Of a DNA stretch of 48,837 nt, positions 9,977-19,236 are shown in pieces. The position numbers and the translations under genes were made by a program. Under the pieces are notes generated by a model. It did not search any database, was not told where the DNA came from, and saw only the letters and a list, made by a program, of their open reading frames with translations. Position 1 is the stretch's first letter; the number at the start of each line of letters is the position of its first letter. The stretch comes from an uncultured Prevotella sp. (GTDB lineage: Bacteria > Bacteroidota > Bacteroidia > Bacteroidales > Bacteroidaceae): positions 1 to 48,837 of the forward strand of contig ONAJ01000019.1 in NCBI GenBank assembly GCA_900315775.1, in the 5' to 3' direction.

Positions 9977-10587
9977 TGATAATAGAACAACCAAAACCCT
10001 GGATAAGGTGGATGTACCCGCGCGCTACCTGGCGAATGAATCGTCAGGAGCACGCTGTATATATAACCTTTGACGACGGTCCCATACCCCAGAGTACTCC
10101 CTTCATCCTTGAAGTGCTCCGCGAGTATGGTGTGAAGGCAACGTTCTTCATGGTTGGCGATAATGTAAGGAAGTATCCTGAGCTGTATGAACAGATTGTC
10201 GCCGACGGACATCAGGTTGGCAATCACACCTTCAACCACTGGGGCGGACTGCGCCATAGTGCGTGGTCTTATGCACAGAATGTGGAGAAGGCTAACGAAC
10301 TTATTCACTCTCACCTCTTCCGTCCGCCTCACGGATGGATGCGATGGGACCAATACCTTTGGCTGAAAAGGAAATACCGCATAGTAATGTGGGACCTTGT
10401 CACACGTGACTACTCCAAGTGGATTGACGAACGCGACATAGTAAGAAACGTCATAAGGTACACACGTAACGGTTCCATAATAACGTTCCACGACTCGCTG
10501 AAGAGTATTGAGAAACTGAAGACGGCATTACCAAAGTCGCTGGACTTTTTAAAGAGGGAGGGATATGAGTTCAGAACTTTCGAATAA
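9976..10587 (+). CDS. Polysaccharide deacetylase (NodB domain)
   Basis: This 203-residue protein consists mainly of one carbohydrate esterase 4 domain, which removes N-acetyl groups from sugar polymers. All catalytic motifs are present: TFDDGP (motif 1, catalytic base and metal ligand Asp), HTFNH (motif 2 metal-binding His residues), RPPHGW (motif 3), MWD (motif 4) and ITFHDS (motif 5). No signal peptide is seen, so it may act in the cytoplasm or leave the cell by another route. The start ATG overlaps the DUF2723 stop, pointing to coupled expression and perhaps a shared glycan pathway. Its end overlaps queG by 23 bp. Confidence 0.9.
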   Translation: MIIEQPKPWIRWMYPRATWRMNRQEHAVYITFDDGPIPQSTPFILEVLREYGVKATFFMVGDNVRKYPELYEQIVADGHQVGNHTFNHWGGLRHSAWSYAQNVEKANELIHSHLFRPPHGWMRWDQYLWLKRKYRIVMWDLVTRDYSKWIDERDIVRNVIRYTRNGSIITFHDSLKSIEKLKTALPKSLDFLKREGYEFRTFE

Positions 10588-11524
10588 GATAAAAGCTGAG
10601 GCGTTACGTCTCGGCTTTTTTGCCTGTGGAATAGCGAAAGCAGAACCCGTCGATGTCGCCACACAACGACAGATGCACGAGTGGCTTGACGTCGGTGGGC
10701 ATGCTGATATGGCATATATGCTAAACCACGAGGACAAGAGACTTAATCCGCTGCTGCTTATGGACGGTGTGAAGAGCATTGTCTGCGTAGCCCTTAACTA
10801 TGCCCCGTCGAAGCATTTCCCCGAAGGAGAATACAAGATTGCGGCATACGCCCTCGGTCAGGACTACCACACCATAGTAAAGGAGAAGCTCCACCTGTTG
10901 GCGAAGGCAATAGGACTCGGTAGCGACGACTATCGAGCGTTCTGCGACAGCGCTCCGGTATTGGAACGCTACTGGGCTGTTAAGGCGGGATTAGGATGGA
11001 TAGGCCGCAACCACCAACTCATCATTCCCCACGCAGGGAGCATGTTCTTCCTTGGTGAACTGTTCATAAAGGAAGAGACAGACTACGACAAACCTATGGA
11101 GAACCGTTGTGGCGACTGTCATAAGTGCATCGACGCATGTCCCACGAAGGTGTTGGGGACGGATCCGTTCTGTGCAGAACACTGTCTTAGCTACCAGCTG
11201 ATAGAGAACCGCAAGGAACTCTCCGACGAGGCGAAGAACACTATGGGAGACACCATCTACGGGTGCGACCGCTGTCAGCAGGCGTGTCCCTGGAACCGTT
11301 TTGCCTCTCCCTCTTCGGAGCCTCAGCTGCAACCGAAGGAGGAACTGCTTAATATGACACGCACAAAATGGGAACAGCTCTCGGAAGAAGACTACCGAAA
11401 GCTGTTTAAGGGTAGCGCTGTAAAGCGCGCGAAATACGAAGGGCTTATAAGGAACATCAAAGCCGCCGCAGAAAAGGAACCTGTTAGTCCTGCTCGTCGA
11501 GAGGGAACAGACCGTAAAGCTTAG
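10565..11524 (+). CDS. queG: Epoxyqueuosine reductase
   Basis: This cobalamin-dependent iron-sulfur enzyme reduces epoxyqueuosine to queuosine in the wobble position of tRNAs with GUN anticodons. The 319-residue protein shows the N-terminal QueG region (GFFACGIAKAE, VCVALNYAP), the DSAPVLERYWAVKAGLGWIG core and two 4Fe-4S clusters made by CGDCHKCIDACP with CAEHC and CDRCQQACPWNR. The sequence is complete. It overlaps the deacetylase gene at its start. At its 3' end it overlaps the convergent deoxynucleoside kinase gene by 41 bp, so the last residues of both proteins are read from the same DNA. Confidence 0.95.
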   Translation: MSSELSNKIKAEALRLGFFACGIAKAEPVDVATQRQMHEWLDVGGHADMAYMLNHEDKRLNPLLLMDGVKSIVCVALNYAPSKHFPEGEYKIAAYALGQDYHTIVKEKLHLLAKAIGLGSDDYRAFCDSAPVLERYWAVKAGLGWIGRNHQLIIPHAGSMFFLGELFIKEETDYDKPMENRCGDCHKCIDACPTKVLGTDPFCAEHCLSYQLIENRKELSDEAKNTMGDTIYGCDRCQQACPWNRFASPSSEPQLQPKEELLNMTRTKWEQLSEEDYRKLFKGSAVKRAKYEGLIRNIKAAAEKEPVSPARREGTDRKA

Positions 11525-12113
11525 CGTCAATCATGTCGGTGACCTTCTGGAAGTCCTGCATGTTATCACCAAACTTACACGTATCACCATCAATAATAAT
11601 AAGGTGTCCTTTGTAGGTCTTTATCCAGTCTTCATAGCGCTGGTTCAGTCCCTGAAGATAGTCTATACGTATTGACTTCTCGAACTCCCTACCCCTCTTT
11701 TGTATCTGCGACACGATGTTTGGTATTGTAGAACGGATATATATCATCAGGTCGGGCAGCTTTACAAGCGACATCATGAGGTCGAAGAGGTCGGAATAGT
11801 TGTCGAAGTCTCTGTCCGACATCATGCCCATCTCGTGAAGGTTTGGTGCGAAAATCTTTGCATCTTCAAAGATTGTTCGGTCCTGTATTATCACCTCGTT
11901 GCTTTTTGATATTTCGACAACCTCCTTAAAACGCTTATTTAGGAAATACACTTGAAGGTTGAAAGACCATCGTGGCATATCTGCGTAGAAATCGTCAAGA
12001 TAAGGATTGTTATCTACTGGCTCGAATCGTGGAATCCATCCGTAACGTTTTGCGAGCATCGTGGTTAGAGTTGTCTTTCCACTTCCAATATTTCCTGCTA
12101 CTGCTATATGCAT
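11484..12113 (-). CDS. Deoxynucleoside kinase, copy 1
   Basis: The 209-residue kinase phosphorylates deoxynucleosides for nucleotide salvage. The P-loop GNIGSGKTT is at residues 7-15. QDRTIFED carries the catalytic Asp-Arg pair, and an arginine-rich lid lies near KRGREFEKSIR. It is paralogous to the next gene upstream (same N-terminus MHIAVAGNIGSGKTTLT), and tandem pairs allow different substrate preferences such as dAdo versus dGuo/dCyd. Which base each prefers cannot be read from the sequence. It is the last gene of the operon starting at 16787, and its 3' end overlaps convergent queG. Confidence 0.88.
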   Translation of the reverse strand: MHIAVAGNIGSGKTTLTTMLAKRYGWIPRFEPVDNNPYLDDFYADMPRWSFNLQVYFLNKRFKEVVEISKSNEVIIQDRTIFEDAKIFAPNLHEMGMMSDRDFDNYSDLFDLMMSLVKLPDLMIYIRSTIPNIVSQIQKRGREFEKSIRIDYLQGLNQRYEDWIKTYKGHLIIIDGDTCKFGDNMQDFQKVTDMIDAKLYGLFPLDEQD

Positions 12114-12135
12114 AATTGCTGATTTTTAGTTGTTA

Positions 12136-12750
12136 TCAAAATAATCCGAAAAGTTGTGCATCTATCCTATCGACAATAGCTCCGAAGTCCTTCTTGTTAT
12201 TAAGGAAATCGATATCGTCCTTCTCCACCACCAGTATTTTCCCTTTATACTTCTCGAAGATGAACTCCTCGTACTTTTGGTTCAGGTTCTTCAGGTAGTC
12301 GAGTTGTATTGTCTGTTCATAGTCTCGTCCCCGTTTCTGAATATTGGTAACGAGGTGAGGCACCGATGCTCTGAGGTATATCATCAGGTCGGGATATTTC
12401 ACCATCTGCAACATATTGTCGAAGAGTTCCATATACGTCTCGTAGTCGCGGTCGGTAAGGTGTCCCATCATTTTATTTACTGCGGTAAACACATATACCC
12501 CTTCGAATATCGAGCGGTCCTGAATGACGTTCTTGCTACTCTCTGCTATCTCTAAGAGGTCACGAAAGCGCTGTTTCAGGAAATACACCTCCAGGTTAAA
12601 CGACCACCTGTGGATATCCTTATAGAAGTCCTCGAGGTACGGATTGTAGTCCACCGCCTCGAAGCGTGGTTCCCATCCGTAGTGGTCGGCGAGCAACTGC
12701 GTCAGCGTTGTCTTTCCGCTACCTATATTTCCTGCTACAGCAATATGCAT
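12136..12750 (-). CDS. Deoxynucleoside kinase, copy 2
   Basis: A 204-residue paralogue of the neighbouring kinase, with the same P-loop at residues 7-15, QDRSIFEG in place of QDRTIFED, and the lid KRGRDYEQTIQ. Both copies are intact, and clear divergence outside the active site suggests an old duplication kept for distinct substrates. It lies 22 bp upstream of copy 1 and 6 bp downstream of glmM on the same strand. Confidence 0.88.
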   Translation of the reverse strand: MHIAVAGNIGSGKTTLTQLLADHYGWEPRFEAVDYNPYLEDFYKDIHRWSFNLEVYFLKQRFRDLLEIAESSKNVIQDRSIFEGVYVFTAVNKMMGHLTDRDYETYMELFDNMLQMVKYPDLMIYLRASVPHLVTNIQKRGRDYEQTIQLDYLKNLNQKYEEFIFEKYKGKILVVEKDDIDFLNNKKDFGAIVDRIDAQLFGLF

Positions 12751-12756
12751 AACCGC

Positions 12757-14175
12757 TTATCCTTGCATTTCGTAAACTATCTTCATTATAGACTTTCCTA
12801 ACTCGTCAGCCTCGTCCATAGAGTGAGCCTCGCTATATACGCGGATGATGGGCTCTGTATTGGATTTGCGCAGGTGTACCCACTTCTCGGGGAAGTCTAT
12901 CTTTACTCCGTCGATATCGTTAACCTTTATGCCGTCCTTTCCGCTATACATCGTCTTTACCTTCTCGAGTATAGCGTCAACATTAGTGTCGGCAGTGAGG
13001 TCGATGCGGTTCTTTGCAATAAAATAGTCCGGGAAGGAGCGACGCAACTCACTTGCCTTCACGCCCTTCTGTGCCAGACTTGATAGGAAGAGAGCTATTC
13101 CTACGAGGGCGTCACGTCCGTAATGACACTCAGGATATATCACTCCACCGTTTCCTTCACCACCGATGACAGCGCCTACTTCCTTCATCTTCGTCGTTAC
13201 GTTAACCTCACCGACGGCGGCTGCAGAGTACTCTCCTCCGTGCTTCTCGGTAACGTCTCTAAGAGCCCTTGTAGAGCTGAGGTTGCTGACGGTGTTGCCC
13301 TTAGTGTGCGACAGCACATAGTCGGCAACACTCACAAGTGTATATTCCTCGCCGAACATCTTTCCGTCCTCGCAGATAAATGCCAGACGGTCCACATCGG
13401 GATCGACTACGATACCCAAGTCGAAGCCGCCAGCCTTCATCTTATCCATAATCTCGGTGAGGTTCTTCTCCAGCGGTTCAGGGTTATGTGCGAAGTCGCC
13501 TGTCGGCTCTCCGTTAAGAATCTCGTACTTCACACCGAGTTCGTCGAGCAGCTTAGGAAGAATAATTCCTCCGACACTGTTGATGGCATCTACGCATACG
13601 CGGAAACCCGCCTTGCGAACAGCCTCGCGGTCAACGAGTTCCAGCGACAGCACGTCGTCGATATGCCATTGGTCAGCCTCATCGCAATTGATGTAGTGTC
13701 CTAACTTATCAACGTCAGCATACTCAAAGTCTTCTTTCTCTGCCAGCTCAAGAACCTTTGCTCCGTCGGCAGCAGTGAGGAACTCACCCTCTCTGTTCAG
13801 CAGTTTCAGTGCGTTCCACTGACGGGGGTTATGACTTGCTGTGAGTATTATACCTCCGTCGGCGCCCAGTGTGCTTACGGCAAGCTCTGTCGTCGGTGTT
13901 GTAGCCAGTCCTATGTTCACCACGTCGAAGCCCACACCCATCAGTGTGCCGCATACTACCTGGTCAACCATAACACCCGAGATACGGGCATCGCGTCCTA
14001 CAACTATTGTCGGACGGTTATTATTGAACTCTGCATCACGACCTACTCCACCCTGTTGTTTTATGAAGGTAGCATAGGCAGTTACGAACTTTACTATATC
14101 CAGTGGATTAAGGGTGTCTCCAGTAGCACCACCTATTGTTCCACGTATTCCTGAAATTGATTTTATTAGTGTCAT
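12757..14175 (-). CDS. glmM: Phosphoglucosamine mutase
   Basis: This phosphohexomutase most likely converts glucosamine-6-phosphate to glucosamine-1-phosphate for UDP-GlcNAc, peptidoglycan and LPS synthesis. The 472-residue protein has the phosphoserine loop TASHNP (Ser114), the metal-binding loop DPDVDR (258-263), the sugar loop GGEGNGG and the phosphate-binding KSNTEPIIRVY near the C-terminus. The N-terminus ISGIRGTIGG is typical of GlmM rather than phosphomannomutase, though the latter remains possible. The operon also holds a nucleotidyltransferase, consistent with a role in precursor supply. Confidence 0.85.
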   Translation of the reverse strand: MTLIKSISGIRGTIGGATGDTLNPLDIVKFVTAYATFIKQQGGVGRDAEFNNNRPTIVVGRDARISGVMVDQVVCGTLMGVGFDVVNIGLATTPTTELAVSTLGADGGIILTASHNPRQWNALKLLNREGEFLTAADGAKVLELAEKEDFEYADVDKLGHYINCDEADQWHIDDVLSLELVDREAVRKAGFRVCVDAINSVGGIILPKLLDELGVKYEILNGEPTGDFAHNPEPLEKNLTEIMDKMKAGGFDLGIVVDPDVDRLAFICEDGKMFGEEYTLVSVADYVLSHTKGNTVSNLSSTRALRDVTEKHGGEYSAAAVGEVNVTTKMKEVGAVIGGEGNGGVIYPECHYGRDALVGIALFLSSLAQKGVKASELRRSFPDYFIAKNRIDLTADTNVDAILEKVKTMYSGKDGIKVNDIDGVKIDFPEKWVHLRKSNTEPIIRVYSEAHSMDEADELGKSIMKIVYEMQG

Positions 14176-14187
14176 TATATTAATGTT

Positions 14188-14823
14188 TTATAGTCCTCTT
14201 TCAAATGATATTGAGTAAAAACAAGGATAAACGTTTGCTGAGGCGTTAGACTGTCCCTGTGGACTGGGCACGATGAGGTTAACACGTGCTATTTCGTCGT
14301 CTGCCTTCATTCGTCTTCCCACCTTGATATACTTAAACGGTACGAGCCAGCCACCAGGTACTGATGTGCCGTAACGCAGCGCCATAACGCTCTGTCCTGC
14401 TACGAAGGAAGCGGTATATGTGCCACTCGTATTGCTTACACTCATCTTATCCACAATAGACGAGTAGAGCAGCGAGTTGTTGCTTGATATTATAGAGTCG
14501 GTGAGCAGGTTCTTCTCTGTATAACGACACAGCACCGTAGCCACCTCTCCGTTCTTAATCTTCTCACCACATCCCTTGCTTACTATCTGCATATACACAC
14601 CAGTATTGTTTATTACAACATACTCATTCTTGCTGACATCGGTGGTAGAGTCATTCTTCTTGAACTCAGCCTCGCTGATTACCTTGATAGACATATCCTG
14701 AATGAACTTCGAGATAGCACCGTTTTCGCGGTCTCTCTGTTCTGCGTATGTCTCGTTTTTGTTACATCCTACGACACACATCAGTGTAGCGATAACAGGA
14801 AGTACGAATAATAGTTTCTTCAT
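14188..14823 (-). CDS. DUF4827 lipoprotein
   Basis: This 211-residue protein starts with a lipoprotein signal (hydrophobic run ending LMCVVGC), so Cys20 would be lipidated and the protein placed in the outer membrane or periplasm. The mature part fits DUF4827, a Bacteroidales family distantly like FKBP-type peptidyl-prolyl isomerases. NETYAEQRDRE at the mature N-terminus and MALRYGTSVPGGWLVPFKYI in the second half are the recognisable parts. Function is unknown. It lies 13 bp from the DHH gene upstream and 13 bp from glmM downstream within the operon. Confidence 0.75.
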   Translation of the reverse strand: MKKLLFVLPVIATLMCVVGCNKNETYAEQRDRENGAISKFIQDMSIKVISEAEFKKNDSTTDVSKNEYVVINNTGVYMQIVSKGCGEKIKNGEVATVLCRYTEKNLLTDSIISSNNSLLYSSIVDKMSVSNTSGTYTASFVAGQSVMALRYGTSVPGGWLVPFKYIKVGRRMKADDEIARVNLIVPSPQGQSNASANVYPCFYSISFERGL

Positions 14824-14835
14824 ATTATCTTGTTT

Positions 14836-15870
14836 TTATTTATTTTCTGTAGTCAAATCCATGATGGCTTTCTCGGCTATCTTCTCCGCCTCTTCCAAAG
14901 AACACTCAAGTCGTCCTCCTGAGGCATTAAGATGTCCGCCGCCATTAAAATATTTCTCTGCCATCTTTGTGCACGAGAAGTTATCAACACTTCGCAGACT
15001 CACCCATACGAGGTTCTCTTTCTCGGTGTCTTCACGAAGTGATATGCTCAGCTGCATTCCCTTTATCTGTAGCGGCATATTCACCAGTCCTTCTGCGTCG
15101 CCCTTGATATAGTGGAAACGTGTGAGGTCCTGACGCGACAGCGAGTAGTACGCTGCATGCTGCTTGGGGAACACTTTCAAACGCTGGTACAAGACGTAGC
15201 CTATCAGTCGTAGGCGCCACTCGCTGTAGTTATGGAAAACGTTGCGATAAATCTTGTCCTTGTTGATGCCAGTTGTCAACAACTGACTGATGATAAAGTA
15301 AATCTCTGGGGAACAGGAGTTATAGGTGAAGCCTCCTGTATCTGTCATCATACCACAATAGATGCACGCAGCAATCTTTGAGTTGATGAAACTGAAATCG
15401 TCTAACTGCCATATTATCCTGAACACCAGCTCCGAGGTGCTGCAGGCATCGGGGAACGATGCACACACTACAGCATCTACCGAGGGTTCCGGATGATGGT
15501 CTATGAGGACCTTCTTTGCTGTTGCCGCTTTCAGCAGTTCGCCCATCGACGCCGTTCTTTCCGGTTTGTTAAAGTCCATACAGAATATGAGGTCAGCCGT
15601 CTCTAATGCCGACTTCACAACGTCGGGATGTTTGTCGTAGCGAACAATTTTCTCTGTTCCCGGCATCCACTTCAGGAAGTCTGGGAACATATCAGGTACT
15701 GCCACCAATGTCTTCTTGTCGTGACGTCTCAGATATTCTGCCCACGCCAGCGATGATCCTATGGCATCGCCGTCAGGGTTCTGATGACAGCAGACAACGA
15801 TGTGCTCTGCATCAGCAATAAGCTGACGCAGAGCCACCAGTTGTTCATTGTTTAGCAGGTTTATATCCAT
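14836..15870 (-). CDS. DHH-family phosphoesterase (NrnA-like)
   Basis: The 344-residue protein has both domains of the DHH/DHHA1 group that includes NrnA (oligoribonuclease and pAp phosphatase) and c-di-AMP hydrolases. Motif I is CHQNPDGDAIG (His29, Asp33, Asp35), then CMDFNKPER, the signature LIDHHPEP, and GMMTDTGGFTYN. The C-terminal DHHA1 domain carries GGGHLNASGG. Its likely job is degrading short RNA or pAp in the cytoplasm. Its start overlaps the stop of the upstream nucleotidyltransferase by one base. Confidence 0.85.
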   Translation of the reverse strand: MDINLLNNEQLVALRQLIADAEHIVVCCHQNPDGDAIGSSLAWAEYLRRHDKKTLVAVPDMFPDFLKWMPGTEKIVRYDKHPDVVKSALETADLIFCMDFNKPERTASMGELLKAATAKKVLIDHHPEPSVDAVVCASFPDACSTSELVFRIIWQLDDFSFINSKIAACIYCGMMTDTGGFTYNSCSPEIYFIISQLLTTGINKDKIYRNVFHNYSEWRLRLIGYVLYQRLKVFPKQHAAYYSLSRQDLTRFHYIKGDAEGLVNMPLQIKGMQLSISLREDTEKENLVWVSLRSVDNFSCTKMAEKYFNGGGHLNASGGRLECSLEEAEKIAEKAIMDLTTENK

Positions 15871-16787
15871 TAGAATAATTTGTTTGGATAGACGCCCTCG
15901 TCAACAAGACTCTTTATGCGAGCCACTGTGTCTGGACGGTCTGCAGCGTATGTTACGCCAAACCACTTGCTTGTAGTGTCGAGAACCTTCACCGTTGCTG
16001 TCTTCTCGTTGATGAGTTTGTTAACCATCAATGGGATGAAGAACTCTGCCTTCAGGTTTTCCATATTCTTCGGATCAGCGAGGAACTCCTTGAAGTACTC
16101 TTCCGAGTGTTCGAAGTAGTCGGGTGTGAAGCCCCACATATTCATTGACACAGGAGTATTGTCGTCGATAGCTACCCACTTGCCGTCTTCGTCCTTGTAG
16201 CATACAGGACCGTCGGCAGGAACGCGCTGTATCTCTGTGCGCTCTACAACAGTAGTGAGGTTACCCTTTTCGTCCTTCGAGCAGATACCGCGTGCTACGG
16301 TACCGTTCTCCGACAGAGTGTTTCCTACGCGGAAGCCCACCATAGCATACTGGTTCTTTGCTCCTTCGGGCAGCTCTGCGAGGTACTTACCTATTACCTT
16401 GAAGGCGTCGCGATTGTAGAAGTCGTCGCAATTGATGACGCAGAAGGGTTCTTTGATGACGTCCTTACCCATGAGGACAGCGTGGTTTGTTCCCCAAGGC
16501 TTTACACGTCCCTCGGGAACAGAGAAGCCCTCGGGCAGCGCGTCGAGTCCCTGGAAGCACAGCTCACAAGGGATTTTATCCTGGTACTTTGAAAGAATCT
16601 GTGTACGGAACTGCTCCTCGAAATCCTTACGAATTACCCATACTACTTTTCCGAATCCCGCTTCTATAGCGTCATAGATACTGTAGTCCATGATGGTTTC
16701 ACCGTTTGGGCCCAGTCCGTCAAGCTGCTTCAGACCGCCGTAGCGGCTTCCCATTCCAGCAGCTAATAAAAACAATGTAGGTTTCAT
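15870..16787 (-). CDS. Nucleotidyltransferase, glucose-1-phosphate type
   Basis: The 305-residue protein is an NTP-transferase with N-terminal motif LAAGMGSRYGGLKQLDGLGPNG, acidic site CVINCDDFYNR and later FIPLMVN. The protein resembles UDP-glucose pyrophosphorylase-like enzymes and is usually annotated only as nucleotidyltransferase in Bacteroidales. It is the first gene of the operon running to 11484, with a -7 box at 16825-16832. A role in activated-sugar supply is inferred from family and from glmM in the operon. The substrate is not known. Confidence 0.8.
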   Translation of the reverse strand: MKPTLFLLAAGMGSRYGGLKQLDGLGPNGETIMDYSIYDAIEAGFGKVVWVIRKDFEEQFRTQILSKYQDKIPCELCFQGLDALPEGFSVPEGRVKPWGTNHAVLMGKDVIKEPFCVINCDDFYNRDAFKVIGKYLAELPEGAKNQYAMVGFRVGNTLSENGTVARGICSKDEKGNLTTVVERTEIQRVPADGPVCYKDEDGKWVAIDDNTPVSMNMWGFTPDYFEHSEEYFKEFLADPKNMENLKAEFFIPLMVNKLINEKTATVKVLDTTSKWFGVTYAADRPDTVARIKSLVDEGVYPNKLF

Positions 16788-16824
16788 TGATGTTTGTTTT
16801 TTTATTTAGTAATAAATTGATGTG

Positions 16825-16832
16825 CAAAAGTA
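16825..16832 (-). promoter_or_regulatory. -7 box for the 16787-11484 operon
   Basis: TACTTTTG on the minus strand fits TAnnTTTG, 38 bp before the nucleotidyltransferase start. It is the only promoter-like site I see for the six-gene run. Confidence 0.55.
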
Positions 16833-16896
16833 CTAATTTTCATTGAAACACACAACGACAATACCAAATAAATATCTTAAAGTTTCATAAGACGCG

Positions 16897-19236
16897 TTAG
16901 AATGGGTATCCTATGGCTAAGTGTAGCGTCTGTACATCCTTGAATTTTCCTATGTTGAAGTAGCCGCTTCTTCCTGTGTCGTAAGGCAGATGGAGTCCTA
17001 CTCCCCAGTCAAGACGCAGCACGAGGAAGTCGAAGTCGTAACGGATACCTACTCCCGTACCGAGTGCTGTTTCCTTGAAAATATTCTTTATCTTGAACTT
17101 CGCACCTACCTCTTCGGCTTTGTCGGAGTTGCTGATGTCCCACACGTTACCTGCATCGAGGAAGATAGCGCTGAACAGACTGCCGAACAGACGGTACCTC
17201 CACTCGAGGTTCATCACCAGTTTCATCTCGCCTACCTGTGCCAGGAAACTCTCGTCGCGGTTCTTGAAGACCACGCTTCCTGGTCCCACACCTCTTATAG
17301 GGAACGCACGGATGCTGTTGGCACCTCCCACGTAGAACATCTCGCTATGTGGTGCCACCGAGCTGTTTGCGTACGGCACTATAACGCCTCCGTTGACGTG
17401 TCCTACCAGCTGTGAGTTGTTGTTCAGCGTCCAGGTCTTGGTGAAGTTCGTCTCCACCTTTACAAACTGTGCATACTCCGTCTTATAGAGCTTTTTGTCT
17501 TTGTCGTTCCACTTCTTTCCCATCGTCATCATACCGAGTGATATCAGGTTACCAGCCTCTGTGAATGTGGTCTCCCAGTATATCGGGTTTACGTATGAAC
17601 TCGGGCTGTTATAGATGTACGTATAGCGCATCTTGGGTATGAACTTATTGGCGAGTGATACTGCGAGGTAGGGTTGTTTCTTTATTATCTCTTCAAACTC
17701 TGCCGTCGTACTGTTCAGATACTGGTATTGTAGTGTCAGCGGACTGAACTCGTTGGTACTCTGAGCCGATGTCCTCCACTTATATATCCACTCTGCCGAG
17801 ATGGTGTTCATATTAAAGTATCCTGACCTGTTGATGACGTTATTCGACAGTCTTGCTATTGTCGTCGGTGCAGAGAAGAAGTATCTGCGTCTGCGCTTTA
17901 TACGTCCGTTGCTGTCTCTTCTTATCCTGTTTCCTCCGAAGAACGGAGCAACGATTCTCGGGAACTCCAAGGAAACGTCGTAACCGTACTCGTAGGAGTT
18001 CTTCAACGACTTGTCGCCGCGTGTCTGCCACTCGTAGTTTCCGTGCAGGTTGATGTCAAGTTTCTCACCTCCTCGGAAGGCGTTACGTTTTGTAAGACCT
18101 ATCACAAGCTCCGGACCGAAACGTCCTATGGTGCTGTTCTTCGCTCGTGTCTCTATGTAGAAGTCGTAAGGCTTCTCGAAGACACAGCTCAGCGCCAGGT
18201 CAAGGGTGTCACAGGTCTCTGTGGTGTCGCGCGGTGTAAACTTGAAATCCACCATACTGTATATTCCCGTGCTGGTGAGTTTGTTCAGCGACTCAAGATA
18301 CTTCTCGTAGCTGAAGAGCTGACGCGGACGGAGCTTCAGGTCTGCCAACATCACACGGGAACGTATCGGCTGGTGCTTACCCTTGAAGGCTATCGACAGA
18401 TGACGGAACTGCCTTATCGAGTCGGGACGTTCCATGAAGGTCTTTCTGAACTCCACAGATATTTTTCCTATGTACCACTGTTTCTGCGCTTCTAAGGGCA
18501 CGTTGGAAACAGGTTCCATACGCAGCTGCACCTTTCCGGGTACCTGTACGGAGTCTGCGGAATACGACGTATAACTGCTCTGGTAGTAGTAATATCCGTT
18601 ATTCCTGAACAGCGTAGCTATTCGTGCACGTTCCGCCTCGAGGGTCGCCACGTTGAAGGGGTCGCCACGATGTATTACGGCATCTTCCTTGCTGCTGCGT
18701 ATCAGACTGTCTGCCTTCGCGGGGAAGTTACGGTATTCTATAGAGTCCAACCTGAACAGCTCTCCCATATCAACGGTATATCCTATCTTTGCCTTCTTCG
18801 GATTCTTCATGGTGTAGTTCTTGTAATCTACATCAGCGTGGAAGTATCCGTGATTCTTCATCACCGACTCCGCCACGAGTGATCTCAGCTCGGGGTTCAC
18901 CCAACTCATCAGCACAGGTTCCTTGCCGAATGTCTTTGTCATCCACTTGCCAAAGACGCCGTGACTCTGACTGAAAGCGTTATATATCCACAGTGCGTAG
19001 GGCAGCGTACGGTGGTAGCTGCTTCCGAAGAGTGCTCCGTTGGGGGCTGTGGCGAGGGCTGCGTCAACCTCAGCCTTCGTCTCCTCGGCATAGGCGCTCT
19101 TCTCGTAGTTCTTGTATTTTATCTCTTTAAGTCCTATGAACAACTGGTCGTCGTCGGGCACGAGTTTCGTGGTGTTACACGACGCCAAGAGCAACGCTGC
19201 TGCCGCATAGATGACTGTATATTTACTTCTTCTCAT
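16897..19236 (-). CDS. tamL: TamL, outer-membrane BamA/TamA-family barrel lipoprotein
   Basis: The 779-residue protein begins with a lipoprotein signal (AAALLLASC) and contains POTRA-like segments roughly 30-400. The C-terminal half is a 16-strand-type barrel with PIRGVGPGS near residue 640, typical of Omp85 proteins, and ends in AIGYPF with the terminal aromatic residue. In Bacteroidota the TamA role is filled by TamL, a lipidated Omp85 member encoded next to tamB, as here. It likely helps to insert outer-membrane proteins or transport lipids together with TamB. Its start overlaps the tamB stop by 14 bp, which fits coupled synthesis of the two partners. Confidence 0.85.
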   Translation of the reverse strand: MRRSKYTVIYAAAALLLASCNTTKLVPDDDQLFIGLKEIKYKNYEKSAYAEETKAEVDAALATAPNGALFGSSYHRTLPYALWIYNAFSQSHGVFGKWMTKTFGKEPVLMSWVNPELRSLVAESVMKNHGYFHADVDYKNYTMKNPKKAKIGYTVDMGELFRLDSIEYRNFPAKADSLIRSSKEDAVIHRGDPFNVATLEAERARIATLFRNNGYYYYQSSYTSYSADSVQVPGKVQLRMEPVSNVPLEAQKQWYIGKISVEFRKTFMERPDSIRQFRHLSIAFKGKHQPIRSRVMLADLKLRPRQLFSYEKYLESLNKLTSTGIYSMVDFKFTPRDTTETCDTLDLALSCVFEKPYDFYIETRAKNSTIGRFGPELVIGLTKRNAFRGGEKLDINLHGNYEWQTRGDKSLKNSYEYGYDVSLEFPRIVAPFFGGNRIRRDSNGRIKRRRRYFFSAPTTIARLSNNVINRSGYFNMNTISAEWIYKWRTSAQSTNEFSPLTLQYQYLNSTTAEFEEIIKKQPYLAVSLANKFIPKMRYTYIYNSPSSYVNPIYWETTFTEAGNLISLGMMTMGKKWNDKDKKLYKTEYAQFVKVETNFTKTWTLNNNSQLVGHVNGGVIVPYANSSVAPHSEMFYVGGANSIRAFPIRGVGPGSVVFKNRDESFLAQVGEMKLVMNLEWRYRLFGSLFSAIFLDAGNVWDISNSDKAEEVGAKFKIKNIFKETALGTGVGIRYDFDFLVLRLDWGVGLHLPYDTGRSGYFNIGKFKDVQTLHLAIGYPF

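Noticed and set aside
9125-9994. 289-codon antisense open frame in the DUF2723 gene
   Set aside because: It lies wholly opposite a well-supported gene and its sequence has the composition of a codon-bias shadow.
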